The translations under genes and the position numbers were made by a program. DNA of 64,000 bases, from assembly GCF_026420145.1 (NCBI RefSeq), contig NZ_JAPMLV010000002.1:186001-250000 (forward strand), in the 5' to 3' direction. The stretch comes from Enterobacter pseudoroggenkampii. GTDB lineage: Bacteria > Pseudomonadota > Gammaproteobacteria > Enterobacterales > Enterobacteriaceae. Numbering within the stretch: the stretch's first letter is position 1; every line of letters starts with the position of its first letter. Under the pieces are notes generated by a model. That model was not told where the DNA came from. It searched no databases and was given only the letters and a program-made list of their open reading frames with translations. This document shows positions 21,602-31,837 of the stretch, one piece after another.

Positions 21602-22236
21602 TTATGCTCTCTTTTTAATCAGTTAGCCGGTAAAAATGTGATGCACTTCAACATATTACGCAGCGCGAATTTACAAAATTGCAACACAAATCACCGAAAT
21701 AGCGTTTCATAACAAATTAAAAACGCTAAACTATTCTGTGTCTGAACAATCAGTTAGAATGTTAACAGAACACTATTATCCTTATGTTTTATAATGATAA
21801 TAGCGACATGAATACCCTATTCTGATTGGATTCGCTTCGTTTATAAATCAATGTCCGCAACTAGTTGGTTTATTGAAAAATTGTGACAAAGGCTAGCATT
21901 CGGCTACGATGATTTCATCAAACTGTTAACGTGCTACAATTGAACTTGATATATGTCAACGAAGCGTAGTTTTATTGGGTGTCTGGTGTCACTTAGCCTG
22001 TTATGTTGCTGTTAAAATGGTTAGGATGACAGCCGTTTTTGACACTGTCGGGTCCAAAGGGAAAGTACCCAAGACCAAGCTAATGATGTTGTTGACGTTG
22101 ATGGAAAGTGCATCAAGAACGCAATTACGTACTTTAGTCACGTTAAGCCGATCATGTTAATTTGCGACATGCATCAGGCAGGTCAGGGACTTTTGTACTT
22201 CCTGTTTCGATTTAGTTGGCAATTTAGGTAGCAAAC
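21602..22236. other. 635-nt yjtD-arcA intergenic region (arcA leader, yjjY)
   Basis: This AT-rich stretch between divergent yjtD and arcA contains yjjY at 22001-22141. It presumably also holds the multiple arcA promoters and a long untranslated arcA leader, as in E. coli. I did not assign individual promoters. Confidence 0.6.
22001..22141 (-). CDS. yjjY: Conserved 46-aa small protein YjjY
   Basis: Reading the minus strand from a GTG gives 46 residues beginning MTKVRNCVLDALSINVNNII and ending KTAVILTILTAT. This matches the YjjY peptide annotated upstream of arcA in E. coli almost residue for residue. The frame is open from 22141 to a TAA at 22001. No good ribosome site precedes the GTG. The conservation could therefore reflect the arcA leader on the opposite strand rather than a translated product. 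Function unknown. Confidence 0.6.
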   Translation of the reverse strand: MTKVRNCVLDALSINVNNIISLVLGTFPLDPTVSKTAVILTILTAT

Positions 22237-22953
22237 ATGCAGACCCCGCACATTCTTATCGTTGAAGACGAGTTGGTAACACGCAACACGTTAAAGAGCA
22301 TTTTCGAAGCAGAAGGCTACGATGTCTTTGAAGCGACCGATGGCGCAGAGATGCATCAGATCCTTTCTGAAAATGATATCAACCTGGTGATCATGGATAT
22401 TAACCTGCCGGGCAAAAACGGTCTTCTTCTGGCGCGCGAACTGCGCGAGCAGGCGAACGTCGCGTTAATGTTCCTGACGGGCCGTGATAACGAAGTTGAT
22501 AAAATTCTTGGCCTGGAAATCGGTGCGGATGACTACATCACCAAGCCGTTCAATCCTCGCGAGTTAACCATTCGTGCACGCAACCTGCTGTCCCGCACCA
22601 TGAACCTGGGTACGGTCAGCGAAGAGCGTCGTAGCGTAGATAGCTACAAATTCAACGGCTGGGAACTTGATATCAATAGCCGTTCACTGATTAGCCCGAA
22701 CGGTGAGCAGTATAAACTGCCGCGCAGTGAATTCCGCGCGATGCTGCACTTCTGCGAAAACCCGGGCAAAATTCAGTCCCGTGCAGAGCTGCTGAAGAAA
22801 ATGACCGGCCGTGAGCTGAAACCGCACGACCGTACCGTAGACGTGACCATCCGTCGTATTCGTAAGCACTTCGAATCTACGCCAGATACGCCGGAAATCA
22901 TCGCCACGATCCACGGCGAAGGGTACCGTTTCTGCGGTGACCTGCAGGAATAA
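22237..22953 (+). CDS. arcA: Aerobic respiration response regulator ArcA
   Basis: OmpR-family response regulator, partner of ArcB. It represses respiratory and TCA-cycle genes when oxygen falls. The product is 238 aa, as in E. coli. The receiver domain has the phospho-acceptor Asp54 in [10 protein letters not shown] and Lys in [12 protein letters not shown]. The C-terminal winged helix is at about 135-235. It is transcribed alone and ends at the hairpin at 22972. Confidence 0.99.
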   Translation: MQTPHILIVEDELVTRNTLKSIFEAEGYDVFEATDGAEMHQILSENDINLVIMDINLPGKNGLLLARELREQANVALMFLTGRDNEVDKILGLEIGADDYITKPFNPRELTIRARNLLSRTMNLGTVSEERRSVDSYKFNGWELDINSRSLISPNGEQYKLPRSEFRAMLHFCENPGKIQSRAELLKKMTGRELKPHDRTVDVTIRRIRKHFESTPDTPEIIATIHGEGYRFCGDLQE

Positions 22954-22971
22954 TCCCGCAGTTAACGCATT

Positions 22972-23000
22972 AAAAAACGGCGCATTTGCGCCGTTTTTTT
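22972..23000. terminator. arcA/creD bidirectional terminator
   Basis: The hairpin AACGGCGCA/TGCGCCGTT is flanked by A6 and T7. It sits between the arcA stop and the creD stop; its T-run overlaps the creD stop codon. Confidence 0.9.
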
Positions 23001-24351
23001 ATTTCCAGATCCGCATCGTGTCGTTATCAGGCTCTGCGGGTGGCTCAGGTCGCTTCGGCTGAGAGAGCGAGTACCAGTCGAAATGTCGGGTCAGGTACAT
23101 CACGGCGAACAGCGCCAGCGCGAGAACCGCTGACCCCAACAGCAGCGCGCTGTCCTCCGAGCGCAGCAGGAACCACATCACGACATCCAGCCCGAGCAGT
23201 GCCAGCACAAACAGCCCGCTGCGCTTCCAGCTTTTCAGCACGGCCTGCAGGTACATTCCGTTCATCGCTGCGCCCACCAGACTTGCAACAACCCAGGCTG
23301 GTGTAAACCCGACGTGTTCAGACAGCGCCAGCAGCACCAGATAGAACAGGACCAGCGACAGCCCCACCAGCAGATACTGCATCGGGTGAAGGCGTAATCC
23401 GGTTAAGGTTTCGAAGACAAAGAAGGCCATAAACGTCAGCGCAATCAGCAAAATAGCGTACTTGATCGCACGGTCAGTCAGCTGATACTGATCGGCGGGC
23501 GTGGCTACCGTGACGCTAAAGGCCGGGAGCGCCTCCCACTCCGGCGACTCCTTGTCGTAGAACCAGCTCTCAAGGTTATTTGCAAACCAGCTGCTCTGCC
23601 AGTTCGCCTGGAAACCAGACTCGCCTATCTGATGCTTAACAGGGAGATAATCGCCCATAAAACCCGGATGCGGCCAGTTGCTGTTAAGCGTCATTTCGCT
23701 ATTACGCCCTACCGGTACCACCGCAAAACTGCCGGTTCCGGCCAGAGTGAGGGACATCTCAAGCGTAAACGTTTTGGCTTCCAGCGCTTTGTCGGTCAGC
23801 GGGATGTGGATCCCCGCAAGCGCCCCGTAGACGCCTGAACCGGGTTCCACGCTTAGCGTCTCACCATTGATTTTAGAGATACTGACCGTGCCAATGCCCC
23901 GCGCGTCGCCAACGCCCGTCACGATAAACGGCTGCCCTGTCGCGATCGTTTCCCCTTTCAGCTGCTTCAGCTCGTCGGTATTAAACTGCGCTTTGATCTT
24001 CAGGTCAGTGTTCCAGATTTGCCCGTCATAGATGCCAATATTGCGGGACTCCACGCGCTGGTTCCCTTCCACAACCAGAGATTCCGGCAGAATGAAGTGC
24101 ATATAGCTTTTCTTGTACTCGACCTTCTTCTCGTCCTCTATCTTGTAAAAAATCTCCGTCATCGGAATCGCAATCATCGGACCGACCAGCTTTTGCGGTC
24201 CGCTGGTACTCTGGCGAAGCGTATTTTCGACATCGTTGCGGTAGCTCTCCCGCTCTGATATCAGGTTACTGACCATAAAAAGCGGGACTAACAGCAGCAG
24301 AATGCACCCCAGCAGGGTGCTTACTTTCCAGAACAGGGGGGATTTCATCAT
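22999..24351 (-). CDS. creD: Inner-membrane protein CreD
   Basis: A 450-aa membrane protein of the CreD (cell envelope integrity) family. It is strongly induced by CreBC and is linked to colicin E2 tolerance in E. coli and beta-lactam response elsewhere. An N-terminal membrane anchor is followed by a periplasmic domain (STSGPQKLVGPMIAIPMTE, SEMTLNSNWPHPGFMGDYLP). A cluster of C-terminal membrane segments follows (ALTFMAFFVFETLTGLRLHP). A CreB recognition tag lies about 60 nt upstream, in the creC 3' end. Confidence 0.96.
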   Translation of the reverse strand: MMKSPLFWKVSTLLGCILLLLVPLFMVSNLISERESYRNDVENTLRQSTSGPQKLVGPMIAIPMTEIFYKIEDEKKVEYKKSYMHFILPESLVVEGNQRVESRNIGIYDGQIWNTDLKIKAQFNTDELKQLKGETIATGQPFIVTGVGDARGIGTVSISKINGETLSVEPGSGVYGALAGIHIPLTDKALEAKTFTLEMSLTLAGTGSFAVVPVGRNSEMTLNSNWPHPGFMGDYLPVKHQIGESGFQANWQSSWFANNLESWFYDKESPEWEALPAFSVTVATPADQYQLTDRAIKYAILLIALTFMAFFVFETLTGLRLHPMQYLLVGLSLVLFYLVLLALSEHVGFTPAWVVASLVGAAMNGMYLQAVLKSWKRSGLFVLALLGLDVVMWFLLRSEDSALLLGSAVLALALFAVMYLTRHFDWYSLSQPKRPEPPAEPDNDTMRIWK

Positions 24352-24407
24352 TACGTCTCCTTTGTGATGAGGAGAGCGTAACCAGGCTGTGTGGGGTCAG
24401 TTTGAAG

Positions 24408-25832
24408 TTATGTGAAGGGACGGTGAAGTGTCAGCGTGGCCATCACGCCGCCTTCATCACGATTACGCAATGTAATCTCTCCCTGATGCAGACGCGCCAC
24501 CTCCTGGACAAACGCCAGCCCGAGCCCGCTGCTCTTCAACCCGTTCTCGCGCGGCAGGGAATAAAAACGCTCAAAAATTCGCTCCAGCGCGTAATCCGGG
24601 ATCCCGCTTCCGCTGTCGGTGACGAGAAGCTGTATCTGCCCGTGCTCCTCCCGGGCCGCCAGTTCAATGGCACCGCCCTGAGGTGTAAAATCGATAGCGT
24701 TATCCAGCAAATTGCCGAGCGCCTGTTCGAGCAGATCGGGATCGCCTTCAACATGAAGCGAAGCGGGCTGGAGGGTCAGCGCAATCTCTTTTGCCGCCAG
24801 CACCGCCGAGCGCGCATCGGCAAGCCGCGTAAACAGCAGATCGACGCGGACGGTCTGAGGCGTAATCTCGACCCGATTTTCAAGCCGCGCCTGAGTGAGC
24901 AGTTTTTCAACCAGCGACTGCATGCGCGCGTTTTGCACCAGAATATTATCGATAAACCGCGCGGCCACCTGCGGCGGCGGCTGCTCGGAGAGAATTTCCG
25001 CCGCGCCGCGTATGGCGGCGATGGGGCTTTTCAGTTCGTGGGTCAGCGCATGGACATAGCGTTCAATGTAGTTTTTCCCTTCAAGGCGAATGCGCATATT
25101 CTCCAGCGCCTGGGCCAGCTTGTGCAGTTCGCTGCTGCCAGGATTAGGCAGCGGGAGAGGCGTATCCGTGGTCACCGAGTCGGCATAGCGCGATAACGTA
25201 CCGATAGATCGATTGATCCACCATGCCACGACGAGGCCAATCAGCAGGGCAATGCCGAGCAGCGCCCCGCCAGCCCACAGTATCCGTCGCTCGCTGCGGT
25301 GAATCACCGGCGCCATCGCGCTGTTCGGTTTCCCCACCGACAGCACGCCGATAATCTTGCCCTGATCCACAACCGGCGCGGCAACATACATCACCGTACT
25401 CTCCGGATCGTCGGGATGGCTCTGGGTACTGCGCGCGCCGTATTCGCCGCGAAGCGTCAGCCAGACATCGTTCCAGCGCGAGTAATCTTGCCCCACGGCC
25501 AGACCGGCGGAATCAAACACGACCCTGCCCCGCGCATCGGTCATGTAGACGTGATACTCGTTACGCACTTTATGGATCCCGCCGATATTGGCGCGGAAAG
25601 GGCGCTGATGAAGCTGGGAAAAGGACTGTGCCAGCTTGCCCTGCTGCGCGTGACCCGAAAGCAAATCATCACGTCCGATTTCGGCCAACAGGGTCGCGGT
25701 ATCGATTAACGTGCCCTCGGTTGCCCTACGCACCCCAGGCTTTACTTCCTGAACAAAGATCGACAGCACAAACCACGCGGCGATGGCCACGATCAGGAAG
25801 TATCCCAGCAATAGCCGCATACCAATGCGCAT
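24408..25832 (-). CDS. creC: Sensor histidine kinase CreC
   Basis: Inner-membrane kinase that phosphorylates CreB; it responds to carbon and fermentation status. The product is 474 aa. It has an N-terminal membrane segment (about 5-28), a periplasmic sensor domain and a second membrane segment (about 184-206). HAMP-like sequence follows, with the phospho-acceptor His265 in HALTHELKSPIAA. The ATPase domain has DNAIDFTPQGG and GSGIPDYALERIFERFY. The start codon overlaps the creB stop by one base. Confidence 0.97.
   Translation of the reverse strand: MRIGMRLLLGYFLIVAIAAWFVLSIFVQEVKPGVRRATEGTLIDTATLLAEIGRDDLLSGHAQQGKLAQSFSQLHQRPFRANIGGIHKVRNEYHVYMTDARGRVVFDSAGLAVGQDYSRWNDVWLTLRGEYGARSTQSHPDDPESTVMYVAAPVVDQGKIIGVLSVGKPNSAMAPVIHRSERRILWAGGALLGIALLIGLVVAWWINRSIGTLSRYADSVTTDTPLPLPNPGSSELHKLAQALENMRIRLEGKNYIERYVHALTHELKSPIAAIRGAAEILSEQPPPQVAARFIDNILVQNARMQSLVEKLLTQARLENRVEITPQTVRVDLLFTRLADARSAVLAAKEIALTLQPASLHVEGDPDLLEQALGNLLDNAIDFTPQGGAIELAAREEHGQIQLLVTDSGSGIPDYALERIFERFYSLPRENGLKSSGLGLAFVQEVARLHQGEITLRNRDEGGVMATLTLHRPFT
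24412..24427 (-). promoter_or_regulatory. CreB binding tag upstream of creD
   Basis: On the minus strand the sequence is TTCAC-CGTCCC-TTCAC, an exact match to the cre-tag TTCACnnnnnnTTCAC. It lies within the last codons of creC, about 60 nt before the creD start. Confidence 0.85.
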
Positions 25833-26521
25833 CAGTAAAGGCCCAGACTGTAGCCCATACCGCGATGGGTGCTGATGGGTGACAGTTCTTCGTTCACCGC
25901 CCGCAGCTTGGCACGCAGGTTTTTGATGTGGGTGTCCACGGTACGATCGAAGCTGTCGCCGTCTTCACCCCATACCTTGTCCATGAGCTGCTGACGCGAA
26001 AAGACCCGCCCGGGCGCCTGTAACAAGGTTTTGAGCAGCAAGAATTCGTAGCGGGTCAGGGGCAGTGCTTCCCCGCACCAGCTGATTCGCGCGGCAGGTT
26101 CGTTCAGTTCAAACTGCCCGATACGTAACGTTTCTGATGGTGCGGCGGATTTTTGCATGCGCCGTAAAATCGTCCGCACCCGGGCGCAGACTTCACGAGG
26201 GGAGAAAGGTTTCGCAACGTAGTCATCAGCGCCCATTTCCAGGCCAAGCAGCTTGTCTACCTCATCACTGCGCGCCGTCAGAAACAGCACGGGCAGTGAG
26301 GGATGCTGCGCCAGCAGCTGGCGACAAAGCTCAAATCCACTGATGTCCGGCAGTCCGACATCCAGAATGGCAAGCGCCGGAACCTGCCGCCGCGCCTCCT
26401 CCAGCACGGGTAAACCGCGTTCAAACGCCTTTACCGCGAATCCTTCCTGCTGAAGCATGTAGATCAGCGTATCGGCGATACTGGTTTCGTCTTCAACCAG
26501 CCAGACCACAGGTTGTTGCAT
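25832..26521 (-). CDS. creB: Response regulator CreB
   Basis: OmpR-family regulator that binds TTCACnnnnnnTTCAC tags. The product is 229 aa. The receiver has Asp54 in LAILDVGLPDISG and DDYVAKPFSPREV. The C-terminal winged helix ends at STHRGMGYSLGLY. It lies between creA (14 nt gap) and creC (1-nt TGATG overlap). Confidence 0.97.
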   Translation of the reverse strand: MQQPVVWLVEDETSIADTLIYMLQQEGFAVKAFERGLPVLEEARRQVPALAILDVGLPDISGFELCRQLLAQHPSLPVLFLTARSDEVDKLLGLEMGADDYVAKPFSPREVCARVRTILRRMQKSAAPSETLRIGQFELNEPAARISWCGEALPLTRYEFLLLKTLLQAPGRVFSRQQLMDKVWGEDGDSFDRTVDTHIKNLRAKLRAVNEELSPISTHRGMGYSLGLY

Positions 26522-26535
26522 GATTCATCCCTGAA

Positions 26536-27006
26536 TTACTGCCAAGGCATAATTGGCACCGCGCTGATCGCGTTTTTCGGTGAGCCTTCCACCACTTTAT
26601 CGGAATAGGCGAGGTAAGCCAGCGTGTTGCGTTTGGCATCATAAAAACGCACCACCTGCAGCTTTTTAAACACCAGCGAGGTCCGTTTCTGGAATACCAC
26701 GTCGCCCTGCGCTTTGCCGTTTTTAATTTTATCGCTTAGCTCAACCGGCCCCACCTGCTGACACGAAATCGCCGCATCGGAGGTGTCTTCCGCCAGTCCC
26801 AGCCCGCCTTTGATACCGCCCGTTTTCGCGCGGCTGACATAGCAGGTGACGTTTTTCACGTCCGGATCGTCAAACGCCTCCACCACGATTTTGTGGTCCG
26901 GGCCAAACATTTTGAACACGGTATCGACGGAGCCAATCTGCTCAGCCTGCGCCGCGCGCCCGACCATCAGCATCAACGCGGTGAAGATCAAAGTCTTGTA
27001 TTTCAT
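26536..27006 (-). CDS. creA: Exported protein CreA
   Basis: A 156-aa protein with a signal peptide ([21 protein letters not shown]) and the CreA domain ([40 protein letters not shown]). Biochemical function unknown. The start at 27006 is chosen because it gives the signal peptide and matches E. coli CreA (157 aa). A longer ATG at 27039 has no counterpart. First gene of creABCD; divergent from rob. Confidence 0.95.
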   Translation of the reverse strand: MKYKTLIFTALMLMVGRAAQAEQIGSVDTVFKMFGPDHKIVVEAFDDPDVKNVTCYVSRAKTGGIKGGLGLAEDTSDAAISCQQVGPVELSDKIKNGKAQGDVVFQKRTSLVFKKLQVVRFYDAKRNTLAYLAYSDKVVEGSPKNAISAVPIMPWQ

Positions 27007-27217
27007 ATTGTTACCATTCTTTAAAATTACATTGAGCAATTATTCAACACTTTAGATAAAAATGTAGCAAGATCACAGGATTAGAATATATCTGCCTGTA
27101 ATGTGCTCTAAAAAGCATGAATGCGCAAAAAAAACACTGAATGCTAAAACATCAAAAAATGCTATTATCCGCTAACCTGTTATCAGGCACCTGCTGTTTT
27201 AAGGATGAGGATAGTAT

Positions 27218-28087
27218 ATGGATCAGGCTGGAATTATTCGCGACCTGCTCACCTGGCTGGAAGGTCATCTCGACCAGCCTTTGTCACTGGATAATGTGGC
27301 GGCTAAAGCAGGCTATTCCAAGTGGCATCTGCAAAGGATGTTCAAGGATGTCACCGGTCATGCTATCGGGGCCTATATTCGCGCGCGTCGTTTATCAAAA
27401 TCTGCTGTGGCACTGCGCCTGACGGCGCGGCCAATTCTGGATATTGCCCTGCAATATCGTTTCGATTCGCAGCAGACCTTCACCCGCGCCTTTAAAAAAC
27501 AGTTCTCGTTGACGCCAGCGCTTTATCGTCGCTCGCCTGACTGGAGCTCGTTTGGCATGCGTCCGCCGCTGCGTCTGGGCGAATTCGCGATGCCGAAATA
27601 TGAAATTATTACCCTGCCGGAAACCCATCTGATCGGCACAACGCAGAGCTACTCCTGTTCACTGGAGCAGATTTCCGAGTTCCGTCATCAGATGCGCGTC
27701 CAGTTCTGGCGCGACTTCCTGAGCCACGCGCCGGCGATCCCGCCGATTCTGTATGGTCTCAACGAAACGCACCCGAGCCAGGAAAAAGACGACGAGCAGG
27801 AGGTGTTCTACACCACCGCGCTGACGCCGGATATGGCCAATGGCTACATTCAGGGTTCGAAGCCTGTCGTGCTGGAAGGCGGCGAATACGTGATGTTCGC
27901 CTATGAAGGGCTGGGAACGGGAGTTCAGGAGTTCATCCTGACCGTTTACGGAACCTGCATGCCGATGCTGAATCTGAATCGCCGTAAAGGTCAGGACATT
28001 GAGCGCTACTACCCGGCGCAGGATGCCAAACCGGAAGAAGGCCCAATCAATCTGCGTATGGAATTCTTGATTCCGATACGCCGTTAA
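27218..28087 (+). CDS. rob: AraC-family activator Rob
   Basis: Paralog of MarA and SoxS that activates multidrug, solvent and superoxide resistance genes. The product is 289 aa, as in E. coli. The N-terminal double helix-turn-helix domain (1-~110) has AAKAGYSKWHLQRMFKDVTG and DIALQYRFDSQQTFTRAFKK. The C-terminal GyrI-like effector domain has FYTTALTPDMANGY and GTGVQEFILTVYGTCMP. Its last 4 nt overlap convergent gpmB. Confidence 0.98.
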   Translation: MDQAGIIRDLLTWLEGHLDQPLSLDNVAAKAGYSKWHLQRMFKDVTGHAIGAYIRARRLSKSAVALRLTARPILDIALQYRFDSQQTFTRAFKKQFSLTPALYRRSPDWSSFGMRPPLRLGEFAMPKYEIITLPETHLIGTTQSYSCSLEQISEFRHQMRVQFWRDFLSHAPAIPPILYGLNETHPSQEKDDEQEVFYTTALTPDMANGYIQGSKPVVLEGGEYVMFAYEGLGTGVQEFILTVYGTCMPMLNLNRRKGQDIERYYPAQDAKPEEGPINLRMEFLIPIRR

Positions 28088-28731
28088 CGCTGCAGTTCGT
28101 CAAGCGCAGGGGCATCGAGATGCGAAATGTCCCCTGCCATCTCCACGACCCAACCTGACGCCAGCCACGCGCTTTCCTGATAATCAATCCGGGAAATGGA
28201 GCAGTTGCGCAGACGCAAACGGCGCTCGGCGTAAGCCGGTAACCCCAGAATGGTGCTCACCAGGCAACCCAACGCAATCCCGTGACTCACCAGCAGCGGA
28301 CGGCTTCCTGCCGGGAGCTTCAGGCATTCCGCCAGTGCGGCATGCATACGTACGCTGAGCTCCTGCATAGATTCGCCCTCAGGAATACGGCCATCTTCGG
28401 TACCGTTCACCAGCGTGCGGCGCCAGCCCTCTTCCTTTTCCGTCAGCGTATCGATATGGCGTTTTTCCAGCACGCCCATATCCAACTCGCGCAGGCGCGG
28501 CTCAAGCATGACGTCACAGCCGCAGGCGTCCGCGATGATGCGCGCCGTCTGCTGTGTGCGACCTAAATCGCTGGTAATCACGTGGGTTATGCCCAGCGTT
28601 CTGGCGCGTTCCGCCACCTGCCACGCTTGCTGCACACCCTTCTCAGTGAGAGGACTATCTGACTGGCCTTGAATACGTCGCTCGGCGTTCCACTGCGTTT
28701 CACCGTGGCGAACAAGGTATACCTGTAACAT
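28084..28731 (-). CDS. gpmB: Histidine phosphatase family protein GpmB (YtjC)
   Basis: Phosphoglycerate-mutase-like phosphatase of the histidine phosphatase superfamily; the physiological substrate is uncertain. The product is 215 aa, as in E. coli. The phospho-acceptor motif VRHGETQWN is at the N-terminus, with the second histidine in LLVSHGIALG. It is divergent from yjjX across 50 nt. Confidence 0.94.
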   Translation of the reverse strand: MLQVYLVRHGETQWNAERRIQGQSDSPLTEKGVQQAWQVAERARTLGITHVITSDLGRTQQTARIIADACGCDVMLEPRLRELDMGVLEKRHIDTLTEKEEGWRRTLVNGTEDGRIPEGESMQELSVRMHAALAECLKLPAGSRPLLVSHGIALGCLVSTILGLPAYAERRLRLRNCSISRIDYQESAWLASGWVVEMAGDISHLDAPALDELQR

Positions 28732-28781
28732 GCTTTTTTTCCGTTATACTGCGATGAGTTTTTTTTGAATCGAGCTTAATT

Positions 28782-29297
28782 ATGCACCATGTTGTCTCTG
28801 CTACCACTAATCCTGCCAAAATTCAGGCAATTCTAAGGGCATTTGACGAGATCTTCGGCGCAGGATCCTGCCATATTGAGGCCATCGGCGTCGAGAGTGG
28901 CGTGCCTGAACAGCCGTTTGGCAGCGAGGAAACGCGCGCTGGCGCACGAAATCGCGTGGCAAACGCTAAGGCCGCGGCACCGAATGCTGACTTTTGGGTA
29001 GCGATTGAAGCCGGTATCGACGAAGGCGCAACTTTTAGCTGGGTGGTGATCGAAAGCCGTGAACAGCGCGGTGAAGCGCGTTCGGCCACCCTTCCGCTGC
29101 CGGAGATCATTCTGGAAAAAGTCCGTGCGGGTGAAGCGCTCGGGCCGGTAATGTCGCAGTACACCGGCATCGATGAGATTGGTCGTAAAGAAGGGGCGAT
29201 TGGCGTCTTTACCGCAGGCGCGCTGACGCGTTCAGGCGTTTACCACCAGGCGGTGATTTTGGCGTTAAGCCCGTTCCATAACACGATTTATCGTTGA
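28782..29297 (+). CDS. yjjX: Inosine/xanthosine triphosphatase
   Basis: House-cleaning NTPase that removes ITP and XTP (established for E. coli YjjX). The product is 171 aa (E. coli 170). The N-terminal [11 protein letters not shown], the [20 protein letters not shown] block and the acidic WVAIEAGID are conserved. It overlaps the trpR 3' end by 10 nt in convergent orientation. Confidence 0.95.
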   Translation: MHHVVSATTNPAKIQAILRAFDEIFGAGSCHIEAIGVESGVPEQPFGSEETRAGARNRVANAKAAAPNADFWVAIEAGIDEGATFSWVVIESREQRGEARSATLPLPEIILEKVRAGEALGPVMSQYTGIDEIGRKEGAIGVFTAGALTRSGVYHQAVILALSPFHNTIYR

Positions 29298-29617
29298 TCG
29301 CTTAATAAGACTGACTCGAGCCACTGGCGCAGCTCAACCGGCGCCGACTTCAGGCTGTTCGAGCCGCGGGTGATCGTTGCAATGCCCGCGCCGAGCTCAT
29401 TCTTCAGCTCGCGCTGGCTCATCTCGCCGCGCAGCAGCTCTTCAATGATCCGCACGCGCGTGCCCAGCGCCTCGCGCTCGTCCGGCGTGAGCATCAGCTG
29501 CATCAGGGGTAAATGCAGATCCTGTTCGTAAGACTGGCGAAGCAGCTCCACAAAACGAAGCCACTCCTGATGACGTTGTTCGGCCATTGCCGAGGAATAC
29601 GGGGAATGCTGGGTCAT
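29288..29617 (-). CDS. trpR: trp repressor
   Basis: Tryptophan-activated repressor of trpEDCBA, aroH, mtr and itself. The product is 109 aa (E. coli 108). The helix-turn-helix region is [19 protein letters not shown], preceded by [20 protein letters not shown]. The start [19 protein letters not shown] at 29617 matches the family; an ATG 81 nt upstream does not. A trp operator lies 16 nt upstream. Confidence 0.97.
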   Translation of the reverse strand: MTQHSPYSSAMAEQRHQEWLRFVELLRQSYEQDLHLPLMQLMLTPDEREALGTRVRIIEELLRGEMSQRELKNELGAGIATITRGSNSLKSAPVELRQWLESVLLSDQR

Positions 29618-29632
29618 GTTATGCTGCCTCTT

Positions 29633-29650
29633 GTACTCATTAGCGAGTAC
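29633..29650. promoter_or_regulatory. trp operator of trpR
   Basis: The inverted repeat GTACTC-ATTAGC-GAGTAC is the TrpR-type operator and lies 16 nt upstream of the trpR start. It supports autoregulation, as in E. coli. Confidence 0.85.
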
Positions 29651-29672
29651 AGCATAACACAACCCACGCCGA

Positions 29673-31610
29673 TCAGTAACGTCTCTGCCACTCAGCATCG
29701 CTCATCAGGGTATCTTTCTGCCCCATGAAGTAGCGATAGTAGGCGTCATAGGCCAGCACGTTCTTCACGTAGCCGCGCGTTTCCGAGAACGGGATGCTCT
29801 CGACAAACGCCACGGCGTCGATGCGCCCGGCGCTGTTGCCGAGCCAGGTGCGCACACGTCCAGGCCCCGCGTTATACGCCGCCGACGAGAAGATGCGGTT
29901 ATTGCCAAACTGCTGATACACGTACTGCAGGTAGCTGGTACCGATGTTGATGTTGGTATCCGGATCGAGAAGCTGTGACGGGCTGCTGTACCCAGGGATA
30001 TTAAACATCTTCACCGTGTGCGTCGCCGTGCCCGGCATAATCTGCATCAGGCCGCTGGCGCCCACCGGGGAACGGACTTTCGGGTTCCATGCGCTCTCCT
30101 GACGGGCAATCGCCATCGCGTAGCTTTGCGGGATATCTTTGCCGCTGGTATAGCGATCGAATAGATCTTTGTACGCCAGCGGGAAACGCTCTTCCAGATG
30201 ATCCCAGAGCTTGCCGGCGATCGTCGCCTGCACGCTGAGATCCCACCAGTGATTATCAAAGGCATAGCGAGCAAGCTGGGCTTTTTCGTCGGTGGTGCGG
30301 CTGGTCACCAGATTCGCCCACTCGCTGCGCGCGGTGTTATCCATATTCCAGTACATCAGCTCGCGAACGCGCGCCATTTCTGGCCCCTGCGTCAGCGCCG
30401 GGTTCGCGTTAGCGGGCGCTTTATCAATGCGGAAGGTATACTCCTCGCCCAGGCGCTGCGCGGCCGCCATCGGGTAGAACCCGCGCTGCTGCATCAGCGT
30501 ATGGAGGATCTCTTTTGCTTCATCATCACGACCGCGCTCCAACAGCAGATCGGCCTGCCAGTAGCGCCATTCGTCTTTCTCTTTAGCCTCCATTGGCAAC
30601 CGCGCGAGCCAGGTATTGAGCCCACGGCGATCGCCCGTGCCCAGCGCCATGCGCACGCGGCGTTCCACCAGCGACGTGGAGTTCGAACGCATAATGGCAT
30701 CGTCACGCCAGCGCGCCTGTTCATCGGTCACATCGGTACCCATCAGTCGCCACGCCACGATATCGCGCAGCTCCTGGGTTTGCTCCTCATTAAGCTGCTG
30801 CGCCTGCACCAGCTGCGGGATCATCAGCCGCGCGTTTTCCACGTCGTCACGCGCCACGCTGGCAAAGGCCACCGCCGCCATCTGGCGGGTAAAATCGGTC
30901 GCGCCCGTACTGCGGGCAAAGGTCAGCACACTGTTCGGATCGTTAGCCAGCGAGATAACCGCGGTGGAGATTGTCTGGTAATCGGACGGCATCTGCCCCG
31001 CCAGCGTGGTCACCAGACGCGTGTTACCGGCTTTCATCGCCAGACGGATGCGCTCAAGGTAGGACAGCGGATCCTGTTTACCGGAAGCACGCCATGCGCC
31101 AAACAGGGAATCACAGGCGTTCGGCTGGTTTTTCCCGGTCAGCCAGAGCTCTTTCGCCCCGGCCCAGGCCTCTTCCTGCTGGCCGGTCGCCCATTTCGCG
31201 TAGTAGTAGTTACACTGGGCTTCGGTGGCGTTCGGCTTTTCAGGACTAAACGCCAGCAGTCCACGCCAGTCTTCGCGACGCGCCAGCTCATTCACAAAAC
31301 GAGACTGGAGATTTCGGGCTGGCGGCAGGGTCGGGTTCGCCTGAATGAAGTTATTCACGGTGACGGTAGGCTGGTTCATCAGATCGTCAGTAATCTGGCG
31401 ATACTCCAGATACGGATACAGCGGATAATCCTTTAGCGTCGGCATCAGCGCCTGCACGGTATCCATCTGCTTGTTGTCCCACGCCTGTTTAATCTGGGCG
31501 TAGCGGTTACGTTGTTCATCCAGTGAATCGGCATGCACCGACTGGCTTACCGCCATTACGCATACGCTGGCAGCCAGCAGACGCCAGACCACCCGTTTGG
31601 CTTTTTCCAC
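29673..31610 (-). CDS. slt: Soluble lytic murein transglycosylase Slt70
   Basis: Periplasmic exolytic transglycosylase cleaving peptidoglycan to 1,6-anhydro muropeptides. The product is 645 aa, as in E. coli. A signal peptide (about 1-27, ending SVHADS) precedes a long alpha-superhelical U/L-domain. The C-terminal lysozyme-like domain has the catalytic Glu in [12 protein letters not shown] and [10 protein letters not shown]. It lies upstream of trpR on the same strand. Confidence 0.97.
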   Translation of the reverse strand: MEKAKRVVWRLLAASVCVMAVSQSVHADSLDEQRNRYAQIKQAWDNKQMDTVQALMPTLKDYPLYPYLEYRQITDDLMNQPTVTVNNFIQANPTLPPARNLQSRFVNELARREDWRGLLAFSPEKPNATEAQCNYYYAKWATGQQEEAWAGAKELWLTGKNQPNACDSLFGAWRASGKQDPLSYLERIRLAMKAGNTRLVTTLAGQMPSDYQTISTAVISLANDPNSVLTFARSTGATDFTRQMAAVAFASVARDDVENARLMIPQLVQAQQLNEEQTQELRDIVAWRLMGTDVTDEQARWRDDAIMRSNSTSLVERRVRMALGTGDRRGLNTWLARLPMEAKEKDEWRYWQADLLLERGRDDEAKEILHTLMQQRGFYPMAAAQRLGEEYTFRIDKAPANANPALTQGPEMARVRELMYWNMDNTARSEWANLVTSRTTDEKAQLARYAFDNHWWDLSVQATIAGKLWDHLEERFPLAYKDLFDRYTSGKDIPQSYAMAIARQESAWNPKVRSPVGASGLMQIMPGTATHTVKMFNIPGYSSPSQLLDPDTNINIGTSYLQYVYQQFGNNRIFSSAAYNAGPGRVRTWLGNSAGRIDAVAFVESIPFSETRGYVKNVLAYDAYYRYFMGQKDTLMSDAEWQRRY

Positions 31611-31837
31611 AAGCTCTTCCTCATTGTTTTTTCGTCAATTGCAGCGTCTTGCCACGTCAAAGTCTAATTAACTTATGCTAACCAGGCATCCTTCAACGCG
31701 CCACGTCATGGACACTTTTTTACCTTTCTTGCGCGTTTTAACACTCCCGACGTTCCTGGCTGGGATTAGGCCGTGAAAAAGGCTACACTTCGAGGCTGAA
31801 ATTCCTTCTCATTACGATAAAAGAGGCGAAGTCCAAC

